From: Zelonia costaricensis
Lineage: Eukaryota; Euglenozoa; Kinetoplastea; Trypanosomatida; Trypanosomatidae
DNA length: 39,325 bases
Assembly (NCBI GenBank): GCA_030849075.1
Contig: JASAOO010003312.1
Location: 1-39,325, forward strand
Direction of reading: 5' to 3'
The position numbers and the translations under genes are program-made. Of this stretch, positions 19,501-28,500 are shown one piece after another (within the stretch, counting starts at the first letter, position 1; each line of letters starts with the position of its first letter). The notes under the pieces were generated by a model. It saw nothing but the letters and a program-made list of their open reading frames with translations. It searched no databases and was not told the origin of the DNA.

Positions 19501-22500
19501 TCCTCTTTCGCCTCGTCTTCACGCGAGCTTCGCGTGGAGGTGGAAGCCGGAGCGGTTGCGCGCGGCGCCCGAGTTTTGACGCCGGGGTCGCTGCTATTGA
19601 AGCGCCAGCGCACGTCTCCCATGAGAGGCGGCGCCGTGCACGCCGTGCGCAGGCCCGGCAGTGCGTCATACGCGTACATGCTCTGCGACACCCGCACCTG
19701 CGTGAGCAGCTCTGCCGTCGGCCACGCGAGGGACTGGTCGGCCCGCATCGTAAACTTGGCGGGGTAGCACACAGCCCCGGTCTCGGTGTAGAACGTCAGC
19801 GACAGGTTGGTGCTGGACTCGAGGGCGTAGGCGCCCGCCCCGCGAAGCTCCTCTACGCCACCCGCGGTGGAGTAGCTCGTGCCGGGTGTGTACCACCGCG
19901 GCACCGCCGCGATGCCAGCGACCGTCTCCACCCTTCCGCACGGCTGCCCGTTGACCGGCTCGTCGTCGCGGCTCATCAGGTAAAAGGAGGCCGAGGCCAC
20001 CACCTCGACGGCCTTGGCCAGGGCGTTGCTGTCGCTCGCGCTGCCGCTGCTCTCGTTGAGGCGCGTCAAGTTCGCTTGGAGCACCGTGCGCGTGCCATCG
20101 CCCTCGCGCAGGTCGGCGGTGACCGTCGTGCACGCTGCAGGTGTCTCGCCCTCGACAGGGTCAGCGGCAGTGCTGACCTCGAGGAACATGAGCGACAGCA
20201 TCTTGGCCGGTGACTTGCATCCCCACATCTGCGACTGTGGGTCGCCCAGGCTGCCGCTGTTCTCGTCGCCGGGCTCTCGAGCTTTCGGGGCCGTTAACCG
20301 CACAACTGTTGTACCGCTGATGCCGGCTGACGCGACTTCACGCCCCTGCATCCACAGCATCTGCCCCGAGCGCTGAGGCGACTCCGCCACTGGGCCCTCC
20401 ACCGTCACCGACAGCGGCGGCTCCAATACCTCGCTCGTGCTGCCTGGCGCCTTCTCTGGCACCAGCACGCACCGCGCAGGGACGTTCACCAGGTCAGAGC
20501 TCTCGCCGAATAGAAAGATAGTTCGCTCGTCCGATGCGGCGAGGCGTCCGTCCAGGTCAATCACGGCGACGCTTCCGGTGAGGAGGAGCGTCGTGTCGAT
20601 GGGCTGCACGACGCTGATGTTGAACACGAGGGCCGTGAGGTGGGAGCTGCGCTGCGCCGCGTAGCTTCCCGGCAGGTAGTCCGTCACGACCGAGGAGGAC
20701 ACGCTGAGAGTGCCCAGCATCAGCGCTGCCCCCCCCGTCACGGACCCCAGGGTGATGGAGTCGAGAGCGAAGTTACCGCCGTGCGTGGCGGCGATGGCGC
20801 ACTGGTGTGGGTTCACGCCAAGGGCCTCCGCGGCCTCCGTGAGTGGAATGCTGCCTTCGACAAAGTAGTGATCGTCTTGGTTGTTGGTGCCCGCGAGGGT
20901 GTCCTTTGTGGTGGAGAGGCCCTCGGGCAAGTGCCCCGCAACGAAGACGGTCTTGATGTAGGTCGTGAGGGTGGTGTAGTCCATGAACACCCCTCCCACA
21001 CCGCAGTCGACGATGGCGCTGTCGCGGACCTCGTACCCGCTTGAGGGCGGCAGGTACACCCCGTACAAGCCACAACTGAAGACAAGGAGCCCGCGCATCG
21101 CCCCTGCGAGCAGCGTGTCGGCGCGGTCTTCCGCCGAGGCCGATTGCGCCGCCGCGCTTGTCGCACTCGGTTCGTTGGCATCGGCCGCGTTCGTCGACAG
21201 CACGCAGTGTTCGCCCACGTTGAGCTGCAGCGGGTACACGAGGACGCCGTGCCGCCGCAGGTTGTGCAGGCGGCTGTCGTGCAGCCCGGCCAGCACGCTT
21301 TGCCCAGGGCACAGCCACGCCGCCGCGCCAACAAAGAGGAACCGCAGCGCGTACCACGCACCGTGACCCTCGCTGGCAAATATCTCAGTCCCCCGCAGCG
21401 TCACGTCGGCGGCGCTGGCGAACAGGCCGGCGGCGATGGTGTCGAGACCGCCCCTGTCGCCGCGCAGGCCAGCCAGGAAGCTGTCCACCACCGCCAGCCG
21501 CGCGTGCTCCGGCCCGGCGGCGGCCACGCCGTACCCGTCCGCATAGAGCACTGTCACGGCACGCACGATGACGTTGCGCGTGTTCTGCAACACGACGCCA
21601 CGGTAATAGGCGTCGTGCAGCACAATGTCGTCGAGCACCACCTCGTCGACCGGGAAGCGCACCCCGTCAAGCCAGACGCTGTAGCCCTGCAAGGTGCCGC
21701 GCTTGCCGGTACGGTACAGCTCCACGTGCTCGAGGCGCACCTTCGTGGTGCCCTGGATCCACACCGACGCCCCTACACCCGACAGCGGACTCACCTCGTC
21801 GCCGCGGACGACAATGGTGCGTCTGAGGTACACCACCTCCGTGCCCGTCGCCTCCGCGTATGCGCCGGCCCACGTCCCGTTCCACTCCACCGCGTCGGCG
21901 TACTGTGACGCTGCCGGCTCGTCCGGCATCGGCGCCCCAGCACGGTGAAGATGGGCCAGCGGCGCCTCGGACGTGAAGAACAGCACCGTGTTCGTCGCGT
22001 TGGCCACCCGCGCGACGATGGTGCGCTGCTCGATGAAGTGCGGCAGCGCCACGTGCTTCGTGACGATCGCGACGACGTCCCCGACAGCCCACGGCACCCA
22101 GCGGTCGACTGTGATGCTCGTGTCGCCGACGTTGGCGGTCTGCGCCAGTCGGGCTCGCGCCATGGCGGGCGGTGTGCCGTGCAGCTGCAGCGTGCCACCC
22201 ATGACGTTCAGCAGTCGCGAGTAGGGCGGCTCTGCATCGCTTTCAAGGGAGGCAATATCGTTGACGAAGTCGTATGGATTGTCCTGGAAGAGGTTGAGGG
22301 CGAGGGTGAGGGTGAAGCGATGGCGGTGCGGCTGGTTCGGGCTGCCGGCGATGAGGGCGCCGCTCTCTGCGATGAGCATGTAGCCGACGCGCAGCTCGAT
22401 GTCCAGGTTGTCGGCGACGATGAGTACGCCGGCGAGCAGCAGGCCCGACAGGGGTGGTGGCGGTACGTCGAGCAGGATGGAGTTGCCGGACGGGATGACG

Positions 22501-25500
22501 ACGATGTTGCCCTCCTTGGGCAGCCCCTCCCCCATCCACGCCAGGTACGACGACCACGCCACTGTCGCGTAGAAGGGCTGGGTGCTGAGCAGCATCGCCG
22601 TGCCGCGTCCGCTTTCGTTTGACCACGCCACACGCCACGGCCGCGTCGTTGACACACGGCCCTGCATCGCGCAACGAAGCTCCGTGTCGGACACTGACAC
22701 CGGCGCGCACGCCGCGCGGTCCAGCACCACCGACTCGATGGCGCTGACGTTGGTGCCGAACCCGCTGCCGTACAGGGTGATGGACGCCCCGACGTCGCTG
22801 GCGAGCGCCGAGACGGGGTCGTAGCGCGTGACGACCGGCGTCATCTCGCGGCGGTAGTGGAATAGCGGGCACGACACGCCGACCCGCTCGGGGCACGAGT
22901 CCATGATGGGCTGGTCGCTGCGCTGCTGGGCGCGTATGTTCACAGGACACACGCCTCCTCTAAAATCCAGCCCGACCTGGTAGCCAGCAACCGAGGCAGA
23001 GCTCAGCCGCAACACGTTCACCGGCAGCCCCACGCACTCAATGCCCATGTAGACCGCTGTAGGAAAGGCGTCGAGCAGCGTGAAGTCGAGCGTGTTGGCG
23101 CCTAGCTGCAGCGGCGGCCACACGAAGTGAGCCGCCTCCGCGCTGCCCAAGTCGAACTGTTTCCACATGGTGGTGTTGAGCGGGTTGGCGTCGGAGGAGA
23201 AGAGGCTGGCGATCTGGGCGGTTGCTGTGGCGAGGAGCAGGCGGCACGTAGCCTGAGAGAGGTCGAGGCTGGTCACTTGCGGCGTCATCGGCGCCAGCAC
23301 GAGCGTCACACTGGACAGGAGCAGGCGAGAGTGCAGGTGGGCTTCAAGCACGATGAAGACGCTGGGGCGGTTGATGCTGACAACGGAGGCGGAGGCCGCA
23401 AACGGGTACATGACGCTGGCGGAACCGGTGAAGAGCGCCGTGACGTCGCCCCATGGCACCTTTCTGTTTACGAGCACATTCCACGCGTCGTTGACGATGA
23501 CCTCCGGCCCCCAATCAACTGCGGGGGTGCCGTAGAAGTACGCCGTGAAGCCATCCGTGAGCCGCTCAAAGGCAAGAAGGCGGCGGTAGAGGCTCACGAA
23601 CTCCTCGTCGATGTACGTCGGGGTGCGGCAGGTCACCTCCCCGGCCGACCCCGTCGGCAGCATCTCGCACAGTCGGCCGCACACAAACACGTTAAACAGC
23701 TTAGTCACTTCGGCGGCGGCGCGGTTGGGGCCTAGAGAGGTGCCGGCCAGGCGCATCGTGACACGCCCGTGGTAGCCGCCCATGCCGGGTACCGCGACGG
23801 CCGGCGTGGCGAGCACTGTGAAGACGCTGTCCAAGAAGAGCGGCGAGTTGCCGACACCGTTGACGTGCACGGCGAGGTAGTCCTGCCCAAAGAAGTCGTC
23901 TGGCACCGTGACGAAGGCGCGCGTGCTGCTCTTGATGTCCGTAACATCCAGCTGCCGAGTTCCGAAGAGCACCGTCATGGGGGCAGTTTGTGAATAGCTC
24001 GTGGTGTGCGCGCCCCACAAGGGCAGATCTTCGCCGGCTGCGGCGGTGGCGTTGGGGAAGTTGAAGCCGAAGAGGAGGAGCCGCGCCCCTGCAGCAGCCG
24101 TCGTGGGCGACACAGACGTCAGAAATGGCATCTCTGTGGCGTCAAAGGTGTACGAGCAACAGCTGCTCTGCCGCCCCGTGCCGTCGTTGAAGACAACCAC
24201 CGGGCCATTGTGCGGCGCAATCGAAGCATAAGTGGCCACCGTGGTGCACGTGATGGACGTCGTGTTGGCGACCTGCACCGTGCACGTCACACCTGCCACC
24301 ATGACCCTCAGCAGCGCCGGTTCAGCTGGGAAGCCAACACCGGTGACAAGAAGTGTCTGCCCCCCCGCTGCCGACCCAGTGACGTGCGAGATGGCGTCGA
24401 CGCGCATGTCGCACTCAAAGAAGCGCCGGCTGGTGTTGCCGCTGAAGGGCGTCGTCGTGCCGTACGTCCGCGAGACGAGGTGGACGGCGGACCCGTCGTA
24501 CGTGTTGGCGCATGGGTCGGTGAGGTTGCAGACGATGCGTGTGTTGAGCATGTTGACAATGACGCAGCTGCCCCCGCCCACGTCGATGTACGTGTCCTGC
24601 AGGGCCAGCGGCGTTGTGCGGTGCAGGAGACCGCCTTGGGTGCTGATCACCGACTGCGGGGTGCGGGGGGAGTGTGGCAACTTGGTGAAGCCAGCACCGT
24701 AGATCGTGAGCAGCAGCGGCGCCTGGCCTGCGAAGGGCGTAACGGAGTCGATGCGCGGCACCTGCGAGGACGGCAAGACGCGCGCCTCCCGTACAGTACA
24801 TTGACCCCCGCAGCCCAGCACGCCGCCGCCGCCGAAGTTGACGGCAAGCGCGAGGGTTCCGCCACTCTCCTCCATCCACCGCAGGTCCGGCGGGTTGCAG
24901 GTCACCTTCGTCGACGTCATCGCGACAATCGGGCGCACGTACGTCCGCCGAGTGCCGCCACTGGTGGCGACGACTGACATGGTCGCGCCGGAGCTCGGCG
25001 CAAACCCGTCGCCGATCAGGGAAAGCTGCACGCTGCCCGTGTGCGGGTACAGGAAGGCCGGCTCCACCGTGTCCACCCGGCAGGACGAGGCCACCGTGAA
25101 GGCGGTCACCCCCTCAAGGGCGCGGTCGGAGACGTACACGCGGTAGTAGCCCTGCGGCAGCGAGCTGAGGGCGTCGCACACGAGCAGCTCCGACGAGAAC
25201 GCGCGCGGCAGGCAGAGGATGCAGCTCGTCCTGTCCGCCGTGCTGATGGTGGTGACGTCGCACAACAGCACCGAGTGGGAGGCGATCCCGGTGCCCCGAA
25301 CGGTGAAGGTGGGGTTGTCGCTCATGCACGAGACGCGCAGCGGTGACACGCTCGTGATGGACATCTTGCTCAGGCGGAACGGCACCAACAACCTTGACAC
25401 ACCGGTGGCGGTGTTGTTGATGTTGATGGTCTGCAGCATGCGCCGCCGCTTCCGGCTGTCCACGTAGAAGATGGTCAGGTTCAGTGGAAGCCAGTACGTG

Positions 25501-28500
25501 TCCTCGTTCTCGTCCTCCTTGTGATAGACGGCGAGTGTGGGGATGCGGTCCTCGTCGATGCTGGGCGTCGTGCACTCGATCAGCGTGCCGCTTGAGGACG
25601 TGACGCGGCACCGCGGCGCCGCCGGCGTGCCGCTCTCGCCGGGGTAGCCCACCGTCAGCGTCGCGTCTGTGGCCTCGAAGATGGGCAGGTTCGACCCGCG
25701 CACGCGCAGCACCGTCCCGCCGACGGGGCCCACGACGTCCGACGCCGTCACCGAGTCGATCGTGCTCGCCACGCGGAGGGTCACGCTGCAGTCGACAACA
25801 ACCGCGCCGGCCTCGCCTTGCGCCATGGTAAGGTTGAACCACCCGCCTGGCACGTCGGCCGTGATGGGGAGCGCCACGGTGGTATCATTCACGAGGTGCG
25901 CCGTGAGCGACGGCAGAACGCCGGTCGGGGTCATGACGCCGGCGTCGGCGCACTTGTACGTGCCGACGGTGACGAGCTCGACGGTGAAGCGGGTGCCGGT
26001 GAGAGGCCGGGCGTTGCTTGCGTTGTAGTAGCGTAGGTCTGTTCCGGTGAAGTAGACGGTGTCGAGGGCGCTCACGTTTGCCGGGTTGGGCGGTGCGGTC
26101 GCGTGTACGCTGGGGCAGAAGTGGGACGGCGCGTCCACAGTGTCGACGATAGTGTACACGAGCGGGCGGCGCGCCGCGTAGGCGGCGGTGAAGCGGGTCG
26201 TCTCGTTGTAGAAGACCACCTCGATGCAGTACTGGTACACCATGTAGCTGTCCTCCGTGCTTGGCACCAGCGCGTCCAGGTCGACCAGCCGCGGCACCTC
26301 AAGCAAAGGGACGCGAAGCTGCAGCGGGGTGATGGGGTCCATGAAGTAGGAGCGCGACCCGCAGAACACGCGCTGCGTCTGCACCGGCGCCGCCGACGTG
26401 TTGGGCGTCTGCACAGTGAGCGTCAACAGCGGCGGACACTGCGCCGTGCTGGCCGACCTGCCAACGCCGCCAGAGCCGCCGACCTGCGTCGCTGCTGTTG
26501 TCGTCGTCGCGCCGGCGCTCTGCAGCTCCTCCGGCAGCCGGAAGGCGAGGAAGAGGTGGCAGTGCTGCTGCGCCTCCCCCGTGTCGCTCATCACCGTGGA
26601 GGGAAACGAGACGTTCACGAAGCCGAGGCCACCCCACCGCTGGCCGACCGCCGCCCCGCTCTCGTACGGCCCACCCTCGTCCAAGACCCGCCACGGCAGC
26701 GCGTAGCAGTCCCGCACGGAGCCGACGCCCGGCAGCGTGAAGGACACAAGCGGCGTCGCGGCTGCCTCACCAAGGCCGAGCGCGACAGCGTACCCGTCTG
26801 CCACCGCCGCGGCGTCCTCGTTGACGGGCACGCGCATCTCGTACACGGCGTACGACGGCAGCAGCGCCATCGCAGGGCCAATTGGCTGCCACAGCGAGAC
26901 GGCCTCGAGCGAGACGCCGCAGAACTCCCCCGTTGGTGACCCTTGCGCCGATCCCGGCACCCAGGGAAACGTGCAGCTCGCGTTGATGTAGAGACGACTC
27001 TCGGAGTCAAACTCAGCGTCGACGACTGTGTGGCGAAACGGGGCCGCGTCCGTGGGGCTCTGCAGGCAGTCGGCTTGCACGACCGTGTCGGGGTCGCTGC
27101 CCGCGCGGATCCTCACCTGCATGTGAAGCGCGCTTCCGTCGCAGTGCAGCCGGTACACCCCCGATACCGCACTTAGAAAGACAAAGGAGAAGCGAAGCAC
27201 CAGCCACTCGCCCTCGAATGCCGACATGTCCGTGGGAAGGTTCGGCATCGCGTTGAAGACGTCCTGCAGCCCAACGCGGCTCGTCAGCGCCAGTGCCTTT
27301 GGGAAGCCGCTCAGCAGGGTGAGCCCGCCGCCGCTGCTCGCCGCGTCCCAGTTCGTCGCGGCACCGCTGGCCTCAGACGCCGTGGAGCCGCTGGCGCTGA
27401 AAAGGCTAACCACGATGCCGCCGCCGCATGTGTCAAGCGGGTCCGTGGCGCGCAACTCTGCCAGCGCGCTGTCATCGCGCGTAGTAGCCCGCACCGAGGC
27501 GCGGCAGAAGAGAGTGTCGCCGACGTCGCTCTCACCGGTTGCCTGGCAGTCGCCCAGCGTCGGGTCGACCAGCGCGACGTTGGGGGCGTTGGTGGTGCCC
27601 TCGAACGTGGGCACGCGAAGGGGCCGCAGCGTTGCCATGACGTCGTCGTTGAGGATGAGCAGCGAGCGCGGGAAGGCGCCGCGGATGAACAGGTCGTGTG
27701 TGACGGGGGCCGCGGTGCAATTCTGGTTCATGAAGCGCACCCCCTCACCTGGCGCCACGTCGTACAAGGCGGGCAGCGTGACGGTGTGAGCGGCGCGCGT
27801 GAGGGAGGGCAGGACGACGTGCAGCCCGTAGAGCTCAGCCGCGACGTCGAGCGAGCGCGTTGCCGTCGTCGTCGTCAGGTCGCCAGTGACCTCGCCGACG
27901 GTCCACAGGATGGACACGTTTGCGTGCATGGCATCCTTGGCGGCGTTTCGGTATTCGACGCGGGTGCTGTGGTCCATCCACCAACTCGCCGCGCTCGCCG
28001 GCAGGACTTGCTCGACTGCCGCAGTCACGCCCACGTACGCCAGCGCGTCGGCGAAGGTGTGCGCGGCGAGTTGGACGCTGAAGCGGCTGATGTTGGCCTC
28101 CCAGTCCTGCTGCGCCTGCCCCACAATGTGGACCTGCTGCGGGTGCACCACAGCGCTGAGCTGGTGCCGCTGTGTGGGGGGCTGACGGTAGCTCGGCGCC
28201 ACGGACCACTTGTCCAGCTCGGTGTCGCTCGTGAACCGCGGCGGACGCGTCATCACAAGCGCGTGCGTCGACGAGGAGAGCAGCAGCGGCGTAAGGGTGG
28301 GGTAGCGGGCGAGGAGCGGCCGCCCGTCCAGCCCGTCCAGAACCACCGTTATGTTCGCCAGCACTGGGGCTATCGCGGCGTAGGTGCTGTCGCTTCGACT
28401 CGTGGCCGTCGCGTACGTAATCGTGATGGTGAGCGGCCGCACCAGCGACGGATCCTCGCAATCTGGTAGCACGCCGTTGCCGCAGTGCAGCAGCGCCACG

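Noticed and set aside
27000..27420. Possible PA14 domain in the giant protein (GVYRLHCDGSALHMQV)
   Set aside because: PKHD1L1 has a PA14 domain and the motif is suggestive, but the rest of the PA14 pattern is not clear enough to annotate.
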